Shown piece after piece: positions 19,448 through 29,071 of a stretch of DNA of 64,000 nt; position 1 is the stretch's first letter, and each line of letters opens with the position of its first letter. The notes below the pieces were generated by a model, which did no database searches, was not told the DNA's origin, and was given only the letters and a program-made list of their open reading frames with translations. The DNA is from an uncultured Pelagibacteraceae bacterium (GTDB taxonomy: Bacteria; Pseudomonadota; Alphaproteobacteria; Pelagibacterales; Pelagibacteraceae), in the NCBI GenBank assembly GCA_902616675.1, contig CACMTV010000002.1, positions 83,146 to 147,145 on the forward strand, given 5' to 3'. Made by a program: the position numbers and the translations under genes.

Positions 19448-20860
19448 ATGAATTACAAAGCTATTTTATTTTATTTAGGTCTTTTCATTTTTCCCTTATC
19501 AGGACTTTCATTTTTAAACATACTTTATTCAACTTATTTTGATTACTTTTTAAGTATAGAGTCTTATACTATTACTTTTTTTCTTACTTTAGTGACCGGA
19601 ATATTTTTTTACTATTATGGAAAAACTTCTGTAAAAAAAATTAGTTTTTATGAGCAATTAATATTAATTATTTTAGTATATTTTTTTTCATCTTTTTTTA
19701 TTTCTCTGCCATATTATTTAAGTAATTATCAAATTACATTCGTAGACTCAATTTTCGAAAGTATCTCTGGCCTTACTTCAACTGGTTTTTCAATTTTTGA
19801 AAATATCAAGTATTTAGATCCTACATTAATCTTATGGAGATCATCTTCACAATGGATTGGTGGTTTGTACTTTCTAATTTTTTTGATAATTATTTTCTCA
19901 AACAATCAATACAATTTTAGATTAAATCATTTAGTGCATACTGGCAACATGGGATCTTTTTCAAAATCAAATACTAAAAACATTATATTTCAAATATTCA
20001 TTGTTTATTCGTTATTAACATTTTTAATTTTTATTATACTTAATATTGGTAGTGTGAGACTATTTAATTCTTTAAATCTTTCAATGTCAATAATTTCAAA
20101 TGGAGGGTTTTTACCAGCAAATACTTTAAATCAAATTTTTCTTAAAGAAAATCATTATATTCTTGCGATTGTTCTTCTCATACCAACTTTAAATATTTTT
20201 TTTCTTTTTAATTCTTACAGCAAGCAAAAAATTATTAGCAATCATCAAGAAGATATATTTTTAATAGTTTTTATATCAGTTTTGTCACTTTTAATGTTTT
20301 ATTCTTTTAACGATATTGGAATAAGTGAAATTATAATTAACATTATTTCAAGTATAAGTAATTCAGGAATATCTTTTACAAAATCAATTGATGGATCTAT
20401 TATCTTCATATTGTTATGTGCAATGGGAGGAACTTTAATTTCCAATTCTTCGGGTATTAAATTTATAAGGATTTACATATTAGTTAAGACCGCAGCAGCA
20501 GAAATAATTAAACTTGTGAGACCAAATAACATTTTTAATAATACTATTTTCTACTCACAAAAAAAAATTGATAATCAAACAATAAATTTATCTTTTTTAA
20601 TATTTATATCTTTTTTCATAGGAATTTTTATCTTATCGAGCATATTAATTTTTGATAATATAAGTTTTGAAAATTCATTTAAGCTATCTATTCTTACACT
20701 GACAAATACAACTAATTCTTCATTATACGGTGTCAGTGATACCAATTTTTCTAATCTTTTAACTAGTACAAAATTATTTTTAATAATATTTATGATAATC
20801 GGAAAAATTGAGTTAATATCTGTATTGATATTAATCAAGAAACTTTTAATTAAAGAATAA
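19448..20860 (+). CDS. trkH: TrkH-type potassium uptake membrane protein
   Basis: Pore subunit of a Trk/Ktr potassium transporter, 470 residues and strongly hydrophobic, with about ten membrane segments. Four pore-loop-like stretches can be seen: SISGLTSTGFS, IISNGGFLP, SISNSGISF and the degenerate TNTTNSSLYGVS, matching the four-fold MPM repeat. No NAD-binding TrkA partner is encoded anywhere in the window. The gene lies between nadK and the gpsA-like gene with gaps of nine and two bases. Confidence 0.87.
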   Translation: MNYKAILFYLGLFIFPLSGLSFLNILYSTYFDYFLSIESYTITFFLTLVTGIFFYYYGKTSVKKISFYEQLILIILVYFFSSFFISLPYYLSNYQITFVDSIFESISGLTSTGFSIFENIKYLDPTLILWRSSSQWIGGLYFLIFLIIIFSNNQYNFRLNHLVHTGNMGSFSKSNTKNIIFQIFIVYSLLTFLIFIILNIGSVRLFNSLNLSMSIISNGGFLPANTLNQIFLKENHYILAIVLLIPTLNIFFLFNSYSKQKIISNHQEDIFLIVFISVLSLLMFYSFNDIGISEIIINIISSISNSGISFTKSIDGSIIFILLCAMGGTLISNSSGIKFIRIYILVKTAAAEIIKLVRPNNIFNNTIFYSQKKIDNQTINLSFLIFISFFIGIFILSSILIFDNISFENSFKLSILTLTNTTNSSLYGVSDTNFSNLLTSTKLFLIIFMIIGKIELISVLILIKKLLIKE

Positions 20861-20862
20861 AC

Positions 20863-21909
20863 ATGTCAAAGATTGCTATTATTGGTGCTGGCGCAATGGG
20901 TTCAGCTTTTACGTTACCTTGTATAGAAAATAAACATGAAGTTTACATCGTGGGGACACATCTAGAAAATGATTTTATAGATAATTTAAAAAATAATGAC
21001 AATTTTCACCCAGGGTTAAACGTAAAAATTGATGCAAAAGTTAAAATACATAAGTTCGAAAATTTAAAAGAATTATTAAATACTAGTGTTGATTTGATTG
21101 TTTTAGGAATAAGTTCAAAAGGGATAGAGTGGGTTTCTGAGCAACTCAGTAAAATTTATGAGAATAAAAAAATTCCTAATTTATTAATGCTGACAAAAGG
21201 TTTGAGTATTTACAATAACGATTATGAATTATTAGTTGATAAACTTAAAAGGTTATTAGCTAATAAGGGAATTAATGAAATTAACATATCCGCTGTAGGT
21301 GGGCCTTGTCTTGCCTCAGGATTAGCAAATAGAGTTCATAGCAGTGTTGTTATAGCTAATAAAGATTTAGAAACAGCAAAAAAAATAGCTGATATGTTAA
21401 ACACAAGTTATTACCATACTTCATTTTCTGACGATTTAAATGGTGTTGAAGTTTCAGCTGCAATAAAAAATATATTTTCTATGGCAGTTGGAGCTGCTAA
21501 AGGTTTATGCAGCAAAGATATTTCAAAAGATTTAAGAGAAAAAAATTATTTGAATACATCTTCAGCTTTAATAAAACAATCGATATATGAAATGGAAATA
21601 TTTGTTGAACACTTAGGAGGAAAAAAAGAGACAGTTAAAGGTTTAGCGGGTTTAGGTGATTTATATGTTAGTTCAGGTGGAGGAAGAAATGCAAAAATGG
21701 GAGCTTACATTGGCAATGGATTAACTTTTTCAGAAGCAAAAAAAACAAAAATGGAAAAGGTAACAGTAGAAGGTGCTGATTTAGCAAAAGAAATTGCCAA
21801 AAAAGTAAATGAAGATTTTGATAATAAAAAATTACCTTTAATGTTAGCTATGATAAATGCAATAGTAAAAGATAAAAAACTCGAACTAAATTGGGAAGCT
21901 TTTAGATAA
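20863..21909 (+). CDS. gpsA: Glycerol-3-phosphate dehydrogenase [NAD(P)+]-like (GpsA family)
   Basis: Interconverts sn-glycerol-3-phosphate and dihydroxyacetone phosphate. It is 348 residues, with a Rossmann motif GAGAMGSAF at residues 7-15 and the catalytic Lys region VEVSAAIKNIFSMAVGAAKGL. The usual GPS/TFAxE loop reads GPCLASG, so this is a divergent branch. It overlaps glpK by one base and heads the glycerol block, and no FAD-dependent glpD is present. An inferred catabolic role, oxidising glycerol-3-phosphate made by GlpK, is therefore attractive; a biosynthetic role is not excluded. Confidence 0.85.
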   Translation: MSKIAIIGAGAMGSAFTLPCIENKHEVYIVGTHLENDFIDNLKNNDNFHPGLNVKIDAKVKIHKFENLKELLNTSVDLIVLGISSKGIEWVSEQLSKIYENKKIPNLLMLTKGLSIYNNDYELLVDKLKRLLANKGINEINISAVGGPCLASGLANRVHSSVVIANKDLETAKKIADMLNTSYYHTSFSDDLNGVEVSAAIKNIFSMAVGAAKGLCSKDISKDLREKNYLNTSSALIKQSIYEMEIFVEHLGGKKETVKGLAGLGDLYVSSGGGRNAKMGAYIGNGLTFSEAKKTKMEKVTVEGADLAKEIAKKVNEDFDNKKLPLMLAMINAIVKDKKLELNWEAFR

Positions 21910-23390
21910 TGAAAAAATTTATAGTTTCTATTGATGCTGGAACAACTTCAAATAGAGCAATACTTTTTGATTTAAAAGGCAAACCTGTTTTTTCATCACA
22001 AAAAGAATTTACACAATATTTTCCTAAAAGTGGATGGGTAGAGCATAACCCAGAAGAAATTTGGAATACTACGAAAAAAGTCCTAAAAGATGTAATTTCA
22101 AAAGCAAAAAAATTACGGGGCGAAGTGTTAGCAATTGGAATTACCAACCAACGAGAAACAACAGTCCTATGGGATAAAAAAACGGGCAAAACAGTTTATA
22201 AAGCAATAGTTTGGCAGGATCGTAGACAAGCTGAATATTGTAAAAAATTGAAAAAACAAAACAAGGAAACTCTAATATTTAACAAAACAGGTCTTCCTAT
22301 TGACTCATATTTTTCAGGGACAAAAATTAAATGGATATTAGATAATGTCTCATTAGCTAGAAAATTAATGAATAAAAAACAACTTCTTTTTGGAACAATT
22401 GATAGTTTCTTGATTTGGAGATTAACTAAAGGCAAAGTCCATGCAACAGATGCAACGAATGCAAGTAGAACTATGATTTTTAATATATCAACAAACAAAT
22501 GGGATGATACAATTTTAAATATATTAAAAATTAAAAAACACATTCTTCCTGATGTAAAAAATTGCGCTGATGATTATGGTTCAACACATCCATCAATTAC
22601 AGGCAAATCGATACCAATAACTGGAGTTGTCGGAGACCAACAGTCAGCATCAATAGGTCAATGCTGTTTTGAACCAGGCTCATTAAAAAGTACTTATGGA
22701 ACTGGGGCTTTTGTATTATTAAATACTGGTTACAAAAAAATTTATTCCAAAAATAGACTACTCACTACAATTGGATATAGAATAAATGGAAAAACTACTT
22801 ATGCTATGGAAGGATCAATTTTTATTGCAGGAGCAGGAGTTCAGTGGCTAAGAGATCGAATGAAATTCTTTAAAAAAGCTTATGAAACTGAAAAGATTTT
22901 AAAGTCTTTAAAAGACAATAAAGATGTCTATTTAGTTCCAGCTTTTACAGGTATGGGTGCGCCATATTGGAATCAAAACTCAAGAGGAGTTTTAAGTGGA
23001 TTAACAAGAGATACAGGTCCAAAGGAAATAATAAGAGCCACGATAGAGTCGGTAGCATATCAGACACATGATTTATTTGAAGCAATGAAACACGATGGTT
23101 TGCGACCAAGAATGGTTAAAGTAGATGGAGGAATGGTCATGAATAATTGGTTCTCACAATTTTTATCAGACATAGTGAACGTCAAAGTCTATAGACCTAA
23201 AGTTCATGAAACAACAGCATTAGGCGCGGCATTCATGGCTGGATTAAAAATTGGAGTATATAAATCTTTAAAAGATATTTCTAAAAATTGGAGCCTTGAG
23301 AAAAAATTTACTCCTAAAATGAAAAACAGCGACAGAAAATCACTTCTGTTAGGCTGGTCAAAGGCTATTAAAAGAGCACTCATTAATTAA
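21909..23390 (+). CDS. glpK: Glycerol kinase
   Basis: Phosphorylates glycerol with ATP. The 493-residue FGGY-family protein has SIDAGTTSNRAILFD at the N-terminus, GITNQRETTVLW, YSGTKIKW-like FSGTKIKWILDN, GVVGDQQSASIGQ, STYGTGAFVL and the C-terminal VDGGMVMNNWFSQFLSDI. The start overlaps the gpsA-like stop by one base. The downstream glycerol ABC transporter gives the substrate supply. Confidence 0.96.
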   Translation: MKKFIVSIDAGTTSNRAILFDLKGKPVFSSQKEFTQYFPKSGWVEHNPEEIWNTTKKVLKDVISKAKKLRGEVLAIGITNQRETTVLWDKKTGKTVYKAIVWQDRRQAEYCKKLKKQNKETLIFNKTGLPIDSYFSGTKIKWILDNVSLARKLMNKKQLLFGTIDSFLIWRLTKGKVHATDATNASRTMIFNISTNKWDDTILNILKIKKHILPDVKNCADDYGSTHPSITGKSIPITGVVGDQQSASIGQCCFEPGSLKSTYGTGAFVLLNTGYKKIYSKNRLLTTIGYRINGKTTYAMEGSIFIAGAGVQWLRDRMKFFKKAYETEKILKSLKDNKDVYLVPAFTGMGAPYWNQNSRGVLSGLTRDTGPKEIIRATIESVAYQTHDLFEAMKHDGLRPRMVKVDGGMVMNNWFSQFLSDIVNVKVYRPKVHETTALGAAFMAGLKIGVYKSLKDISKNWSLEKKFTPKMKNSDRKSLLLGWSKAIKRALIN

Positions 23391-23487
23391 ATCAATTTAT
23401 AGTTGTATAAATTTTAAGAATTAAGTCTGTACAAATAAGTTCTATTTTGCTTCAATTAATAAATTAACAAACAACAGAGGGGAATTA
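23391..23487 (+). promoter_or_regulatory. Leader region of the glycerol-binding protein gene
   Basis: A 97-base gap, long for this genome, ending in a strong ribosome site AGAGGGG seven bases ahead of the ATG at 23488. It probably holds a separate promoter for the highly expressed binding protein, but no clear -35/-10 pair or operator palindrome could be assigned. Confidence 0.4.
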
Positions 23488-25218
23488 ATGTTTAAAACAT
23501 TGAAAACTATAATAGCTGTTGCTGTTTCATTTTCTATACTTACTATTTCGAATGCGATTGCAGACGGTCATATGGCTGCAATTAAGAAATGGTCTAATGG
23601 TGAGTTTAGTCTTTCTACGCTTTCTGCAAAAGAAAGAGAGAAAGAACTACAATGGTTTCACGATGCTGCAAAGCCATTCAAAGGAATGTCTATTAAAGTA
23701 TTGTCAGAAACTATTCCTACTCACGAGTATGAATCAAAAGTTTTAACAAAAGCTTTTGAAGAAATTACTGGGATTAAAGTAAATCACCAGTTACTTGGAG
23801 AAGGTGACGTAGTAATGGCAGTACAAACACAGATGCAAACTAACGTAAGTATTTACGATGCATACATCAATGACTCAGATTTGATTGGTACTCACGCTAG
23901 AATGCAACAAGCTGTTAACTTAACGAAATGGATGGCTGGAGAAGGTAAAGATGTTACTTTACCAACTTTAGACTTAGATGATTTCATTGGTAAACAGTTT
24001 ACTACAGGTCCAGATGGCGACTTATACCAAATGCCTGACCAACAATTTGCTAACCTTTACTGGTTTAGAAAAGATTGGTTTGACAGACCTGAAATCAAAA
24101 AAGGTTTTAAAGCCAAATACGGATACGATTTAGGTGTACCTTTAAATTGGTCTGCTTATGAAGACATCGCTAAATACTTCTCAGAAGACGTGAAGAATAT
24201 CGACGGTGTTAGAATTTACGGTCACATGGACTACGGTAAAAGAGCTCCTGACTTAGGTTGGAGAATGACTGACGCGTGGTTATCAATGGCTGGAGCAGGT
24301 GATGTAGGAAAACCTAATGGAATACCAGTGGACGAGTGGGGAATAAGAATGGAAAAAGGTTCTTGTAACCCTGTTGGAGCTTCAGTAACAAGAGGTGGAG
24401 CTGCTAATGGTCCTGCTGCTGTATACGCAATCAGAAAATGGGATGAGTGGTTAAGAAACTACGCACCTCCAGGTGCTGCGGCTATGGACTTCTATCAGTC
24501 TCTACCGTCACTATCTTCTGGAAATGTTGCTCAGCAAATATTCTGGTACACAGCGTTCACAGCTTCTTTAGTAGGAAAAAATCCTAACAATAAAGTTGTT
24601 GATGCTAACGGAATGCCGTTATGGAGAATGGGTCCATCACCAAAAGGACCTTATTGGGAAGAAGGCATGAAGCTTGGATATCAAGATGCTGGATCATGGA
24701 CTTTATTTAAGTCTACACCAGTTAAAAATAGAAAAGCTGCATGGTTGTACGCTCAATTCGTTGTATCAAAAACAGTAGACCTTAAGAAAAGTCACGTAGG
24801 TTTAACTATCATTAGAGATAGTTCAATAGACCACAAATCTTTCACAGATAGAGCGCCAGAACTTGGCGGACTTGTTGAGTTCTACAGATCAAACAACAGA
24901 AATATTTGGTCACCAACAGGTGTAAACGTTCCGGACTATCCGAAACTTGCACAAATCTGGTGGCAACAAATTGGAGATGTAAACTCAGGTGCGTTTACTC
25001 CACAACAAGCTATGGATCGTCTTGCAGAAGAGATGGACTTAGTAATGTCTCGTATGGAAGCTGCTGATAAAGGTAGCAACGCATACGGTGGATGTGGACC
25101 AAGACTTAATAAACCAAGAGAAGCTTCTTATTGGTTAAATAAGAAAGGTTCACCAAAAGCTAAACGTGATGAGAAACCTCAAGGAAAAACTGTTCCGTAC
25201 GCGAAAGCTTGGAAATAG
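23488..25218 (+). CDS. glpV: Glycerol ABC transporter, substrate-binding protein
   Basis: Periplasmic binding protein, 576 residues, with a signal peptide (MFKTLKTIIAVAVSFSILTISNAIADG). It belongs to the large family 1 sugar/polyol binding proteins. It was assigned to glycerol because it stands between glpK and a glpSTPQU set of the kind characterised in Rhizobium leguminosarum. Codons are visibly biased towards C-ending forms (TAC, AAC, GAC) compared with neighbours, a sign of high expression. A strong ribosome site precedes it and a GC-rich hairpin follows it. Confidence 0.88.
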   Translation: MFKTLKTIIAVAVSFSILTISNAIADGHMAAIKKWSNGEFSLSTLSAKEREKELQWFHDAAKPFKGMSIKVLSETIPTHEYESKVLTKAFEEITGIKVNHQLLGEGDVVMAVQTQMQTNVSIYDAYINDSDLIGTHARMQQAVNLTKWMAGEGKDVTLPTLDLDDFIGKQFTTGPDGDLYQMPDQQFANLYWFRKDWFDRPEIKKGFKAKYGYDLGVPLNWSAYEDIAKYFSEDVKNIDGVRIYGHMDYGKRAPDLGWRMTDAWLSMAGAGDVGKPNGIPVDEWGIRMEKGSCNPVGASVTRGGAANGPAAVYAIRKWDEWLRNYAPPGAAAMDFYQSLPSLSSGNVAQQIFWYTAFTASLVGKNPNNKVVDANGMPLWRMGPSPKGPYWEEGMKLGYQDAGSWTLFKSTPVKNRKAAWLYAQFVVSKTVDLKKSHVGLTIIRDSSIDHKSFTDRAPELGGLVEFYRSNNRNIWSPTGVNVPDYPKLAQIWWQQIGDVNSGAFTPQQAMDRLAEEMDLVMSRMEAADKGSNAYGGCGPRLNKPREASYWLNKKGSPKAKRDEKPQGKTVPYAKAWK

Positions 25219-25238
25219 TAAGAGGTTAATCTAAATTG

Positions 25239-25268
25239 AAAAGGGGGCACTTGCTGCCCCCTTTTTTT
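25239..25268 (+). terminator. Intra-operon intrinsic terminator or attenuator after glpV
   Basis: An 11-bp perfect stem (AAAAGGGGGCA at 25239-25249 and TGCCCCCTTTT at 25255-25265) with a five-base loop CTTGC, followed by more T to 25268. It is the clearest intrinsic terminator in the window. It lies between the binding protein and the rest of the transporter, so partial readthrough would give an excess of binding protein over membrane complex. Such hairpins also protect upstream mRNA ends. Confidence 0.88.
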
Positions 25269-25286
25269 AAAACTAAATTTTAAATT

Positions 25287-26351
25287 ATGAGTCTAGAATT
25301 AAAAAATGTAGAAAAAAAAGTTGGAATAGACACTCATATTTATCCTACAAGTCTAAAATTAGAGAAAAATACAATAAATGTACTACTCGGTTCCACACTA
25401 GCTGGGAAGACAACTTTAATGCAAATAATGGCAGGGTTAGATAAACCAACTTCAGGTGAGATATGGTTTGATGGAAAAAATGTTACAGGTACGAAAGTAC
25501 AAAAAAGAAATTGTTCTATGGTTTATCAGCAATTTATTAATTATCCAAATTTTACAGTTTATGAAAATATTGCCTCCCCCTTAGTAATTACGGGAGTTAA
25601 AACTGACGAAATTAAACAAAGAGTAGGAAAGGTGGCTGAACTTTTAAAATTATCAGCAATGTTAAATAAAAAACCTGATGAATTATCAGGCGGACAACAA
25701 CAAAGAACAGCTTTAGCAAGAGCACTAGTTAAGGATTCTGATTTAATTTTATTAGACGAACCACTTGCAAATTTAGACTTTAAACTAAGAGAGGAGTTAC
25801 GAGAAGAACTACCAAAATTATTTGAAGATAGAGATTGCATTGTTGTTTACGCAACAACAGAGCCTTCAGATGCATTAATGATAGGGGGAAATACAGCAAC
25901 ATTATTAGAAGGTGAAGTTATTCAGTATGGTAAAACTCTAGAGGTTTATAATAAGCCTGAAAATTTAATTTCAGCTAAAGTGTTTAGTGATCCTCCAATG
26001 AATATAGCTGAAATCACAAAAAAAGGAGATAATTGTAAATTTACAGATAATGATGTTCAATGGAAATCATCAGCAAAAATCAAAGATGGCACTTATAAAA
26101 TAGGTATAAGACCCCATAATATTACTACTTACAAAGAGGGAAATAATTCAGTTGAAATTAACGGTAAAGTTCAAATTTCTGAACTTAGTGGGTCAGAGAG
26201 CTTAATACACTTTACAAACGGAAATTTAAGCTGGGTTTCATTGTCTAATGGTACCCAACAAAAAAATGTAGGAGAAGATACTAAACTATACATGAACACA
26301 GATGAGTTTTTATATTTTGATCAAAATAACAGATTGGTGAACAATGGCTAA
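25287..26351 (+). CDS. glpS: Glycerol ABC transporter ATPase GlpS
   Basis: The first of two non-identical ATPase subunits, 354 residues. Walker A GSTLAGKT is at residues 35-42, the canonical signature LSGGQQQR at 133-140 and Walker B LILLDE at 153-158. The switch (H-loop) His is replaced: the YVTHD-type motif reads YATTEP with Thr191 at the His position. The C-terminus has an OB-like regulatory domain of the MalK/UgpC type. It overlaps glpT by eight bases. See the finding on asymmetry with GlpT. Confidence 0.88.
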   Translation: MSLELKNVEKKVGIDTHIYPTSLKLEKNTINVLLGSTLAGKTTLMQIMAGLDKPTSGEIWFDGKNVTGTKVQKRNCSMVYQQFINYPNFTVYENIASPLVITGVKTDEIKQRVGKVAELLKLSAMLNKKPDELSGGQQQRTALARALVKDSDLILLDEPLANLDFKLREELREELPKLFEDRDCIVVYATTEPSDALMIGGNTATLLEGEVIQYGKTLEVYNKPENLISAKVFSDPPMNIAEITKKGDNCKFTDNDVQWKSSAKIKDGTYKIGIRPHNITTYKEGNNSVEINGKVQISELSGSESLIHFTNGNLSWVSLSNGTQQKNVGEDTKLYMNTDEFLYFDQNNRLVNNG

Positions 26352-27408
26352 AATTACTTTAAAAGATTTAAGTCACAGCTATTTAGAGCAACAGAATAGT
26401 AATTCTGATTGGGCTTTAAGAGATGTTAATATTGATTGGAAAGACGGTGGAGCATATGCCCTTTTAGGGCCATCTGGTTGTGGTAAGACAACTTTATTAA
26501 ATATTGTTTCAGGTTTATTAAAACCAACAAAGGGCAGTGTTTTATTTGATGATAAAGATATGACATCACTTAACCCTGTTGAAAGAGATATTGCTCAAAT
26601 ATTTCAGTTTCCAGTTATTTACGACACAATGTCAGTTTACGATAATTTAGCTTTCCCTTTAAAAAATAGAGGTCTTTCTGACTCACAGATTGCATCTAAA
26701 GTTAAAGAAATAGCTGGGATGCTTGAGTTAACAACCACACTAAACAATAGAGCATCTGGGTTAACAGCTGATGGTAAGCAAAAAATTTCCTTAGGTAGAG
26801 GACTTGTCAGATCAGACGTAAATGTAATTATGTTTGATGAACCATTAACTGTAATAGATCCACATTTAAAATGGGTTTTAAGATCCAAACTAAAAGAATT
26901 ACACCAAAAGATTAATCGTACTATGATTTATGTAACACATGATCAAACAGAAGCTTTAACTTTTGCAGATCAAGTTGTAGTCATGCATGAAGGTCAAATC
27001 GTACAAACTGGGACACCTGTTGAATTATTTGAGAAACCCAAACATACTTTTGTTGGACATTTTATTGGCTCACCTGGAATGAATATACTCCCTTGTGAAA
27101 TTAAAAATGGAGAAATAAATTTCAGTGGTCAAAAAATTCAAAGTCATAAGACTATAAAAAAATCAAATTTTAGCAAAACTCAAATAGGTATTAGACCAGA
27201 ATTTATTAATTTTTCAAAAGATGGGATTCCAGTCAAAATTAAAAGAGTAAGCAATACTGGAAGACATAAAATTGTTGATACAGAATGTAACGGGGGAAAT
27301 ATTAAAATATTATCCAACGCCTCTACTGAAATTCCAAGTGGAAGCGCTCATATAACTTTCAATCAAAAATATACTTATGTTTATGGAGATAACTGGATTA
27401 TAGAATAA
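26344..27408 (+). CDS. glpT: Glycerol ABC transporter ATPase GlpT
   Basis: The second ATPase subunit, 354 residues. Walker A GPSGCGKT is at 42-49, Walker B VIMFDE at 161-166 and an intact switch His199 in YVTHDQTEAL. The ABC signature, normally LSGGQ, is degenerate: LTADGKQK at 140-147. It is not the E. coli glycerol-3-phosphate antiporter of the same name. It overlaps glpS by eight bases and glpP by one. Confidence 0.87.
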   Translation: MAKITLKDLSHSYLEQQNSNSDWALRDVNIDWKDGGAYALLGPSGCGKTTLLNIVSGLLKPTKGSVLFDDKDMTSLNPVERDIAQIFQFPVIYDTMSVYDNLAFPLKNRGLSDSQIASKVKEIAGMLELTTTLNNRASGLTADGKQKISLGRGLVRSDVNVIMFDEPLTVIDPHLKWVLRSKLKELHQKINRTMIYVTHDQTEALTFADQVVVMHEGQIVQTGTPVELFEKPKHTFVGHFIGSPGMNILPCEIKNGEINFSGQKIQSHKTIKKSNFSKTQIGIRPEFINFSKDGIPVKIKRVSNTGRHKIVDTECNGGNIKILSNASTEIPSGSAHITFNQKYTYVYGDNWIIE

Positions 27409-28274
27409 TGAATAAAACTATTAATCAAAAAGCTTGGTATTTTGTAATTCCCGTATTTGTTCTTGTTGCTTTTAATGCAGCTATTCCTTTAATGACAGTC
27501 GTAAATTATTCATTTCAAGAAACTTTTGGAAACAACGTATTTGCTTGGGAAGGCACAAGATGGTTTAAACAAATCTTATTATCTGAAAGATTCCATGCTG
27601 CATTAGGAAGACAATTTGCTTTTACTTTCATAATACTTCTAATTCAAATACCTTTAGGTATTGCAATTGCTTTAACGATGCCAAAAAAAGGGTGGGGAGT
27701 ACCAGTTTGTTTAATTTTAATGTCTATGCCACTTCTTATACCTTGGAATGTTGTTGGAGCAATGTGGAATATCTTTGCACTTCCAGATATTGGATTTCTT
27801 GGCTATACATTAAACTCAGTTGGTTTTGATTATAATTTTACTCAACAACCTGGCGATGCTTGGTTTACAACTATTCTTATGGATGTTTGGCATTGGACAT
27901 CATTAGTAGTTCTTTTATCTTATGCAGGTCTTAATTCAATTCAACCAGCTTATTATCAGGCAGCAGAAATTGATGGAGCAAGTAGGTGGGCTACTTTCAG
28001 ATATATTGAATTACCAAAAATGAAAAAAGTTTTAACTTTAGCTATTTTATTAAGATTTATGGATAGCTTTATGATTTATACCGAGCCATTTGTTTTAACA
28101 GGAGGAGGACCAGGAAATACTACAGCATTTTTATCCATTGATTTAGTTAAAATGGCATTAGGTCAATTTGATTTAGGACCAGCGGCAGCAATGTCCTTGA
28201 TTTATTTCTTTATAGTTCTTTTAGTTTGTTGGGTATTTTATAATTTAATGATGAAAAATGAGGCGCAATCATGA
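27408..28274 (+). CDS. glpP: Glycerol ABC transporter permease GlpP
   Basis: MalF/UgpA-type inner-membrane permease of 288 residues with about six membrane segments. The EAA coupling loop is seen as YYQAAEIDGASRWATFRYIELPKMKK near residue 184. It overlaps glpT by one base and glpQ by four, consistent with a fixed subunit ratio. Confidence 0.9.
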   Translation: MNKTINQKAWYFVIPVFVLVAFNAAIPLMTVVNYSFQETFGNNVFAWEGTRWFKQILLSERFHAALGRQFAFTFIILLIQIPLGIAIALTMPKKGWGVPVCLILMSMPLLIPWNVVGAMWNIFALPDIGFLGYTLNSVGFDYNFTQQPGDAWFTTILMDVWHWTSLVVLLSYAGLNSIQPAYYQAAEIDGASRWATFRYIELPKMKKVLTLAILLRFMDSFMIYTEPFVLTGGGPGNTTAFLSIDLVKMALGQFDLGPAAAMSLIYFFIVLLVCWVFYNLMMKNEAQS

Positions 28275-29071
28275 AAAAATATAAATGGTTAGTTCCTACA
28301 TTATATATAATTTTTTTAATGCTCCCGATTTATTGGTTGATCAATATGTCTTTTAAGACCACTACTGAGATTATAAATACCTACTCGTTATGGCCTCAAA
28401 AATTTACATTAGAAAATTATGTAAAAATATTTACAGACAGCACTTGGTATATGGGTTATGTAAATTCAATTACATATACAGTATTTAATACGGTTATTTC
28501 AGTTGCAGCAGCTTTACCTGCAGCTTATGCATTTTCAAGGTATAAGTTTTTAGGTGATAAGCATTTATTCTTCTGGCTATTAACTAACAGAATGGCTCCT
28601 CCAGCAGTTTTTGCTTTACCGTTTTTTCAATTTTATTCTTCAGTAAATTTATTTGATACTCATATTGCTGTTGCCTTATCGCATTGCTTATTTAATATTC
28701 CTTTAGCAGTTTGGATTTTGGAGGGATTTATGTCTGCCGTTCCAAAAGAGTTAGACGAAACAGCTTATGTAGATGGATATTCTTTTGGTAGATTTTTCTT
28801 TAAAATATTCGTGCCAACTATTGCAGCTGGAATAGGTATTACTATGTTTTTCTGCTTCATGTTCTCCTGGGTTGAGCTTTTATTAGCTAAAACTTTGACA
28901 GCCACAGAGGCTAAACCAATAGCTGCCACTATGACAAGAACGGCTAGTACTTCGGGATATGAACTTGGTTTATTAGCTGCAGCAGGAACTTTAACAATAA
29001 TTCCAGGAGCTATTGTAATTTACTTCGTTAAAGATTACATCGCTAAAGGATTTGCGATGGGAAGGGTTTAA
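28271..29071 (+). CDS. glpQ: Glycerol ABC transporter permease GlpQ
   Basis: MalG/UgpE-type permease of 266 residues with six predicted membrane segments. The EAA loop reads ELDETAYVDGYSFGRFFFKIFVP near residue 158. It pairs with GlpP. It overlaps glpP by four bases (ATGA) and glpU by one. The name follows the Rhizobium glycerol system and does not mean the phosphodiesterase GlpQ. Confidence 0.9.
   Translation: MKKYKWLVPTLYIIFLMLPIYWLINMSFKTTTEIINTYSLWPQKFTLENYVKIFTDSTWYMGYVNSITYTVFNTVISVAAALPAAYAFSRYKFLGDKHLFFWLLTNRMAPPAVFALPFFQFYSSVNLFDTHIAVALSHCLFNIPLAVWILEGFMSAVPKELDETAYVDGYSFGRFFFKIFVPTIAAGIGITMFFCFMFSWVELLLAKTLTATEAKPIAATMTRTASTSGYELGLLAAAGTLTIIPGAIVIYFVKDYIAKGFAMGRV

Noticed and set aside
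23519-23746. A second forward frame and several long reverse frames inside confident genes (for example 5445-5822, 11685-12164, 17569-17967)
   Set aside because: They lie wholly or mostly within well-supported genes in other frames and match no family; they are shadow frames.
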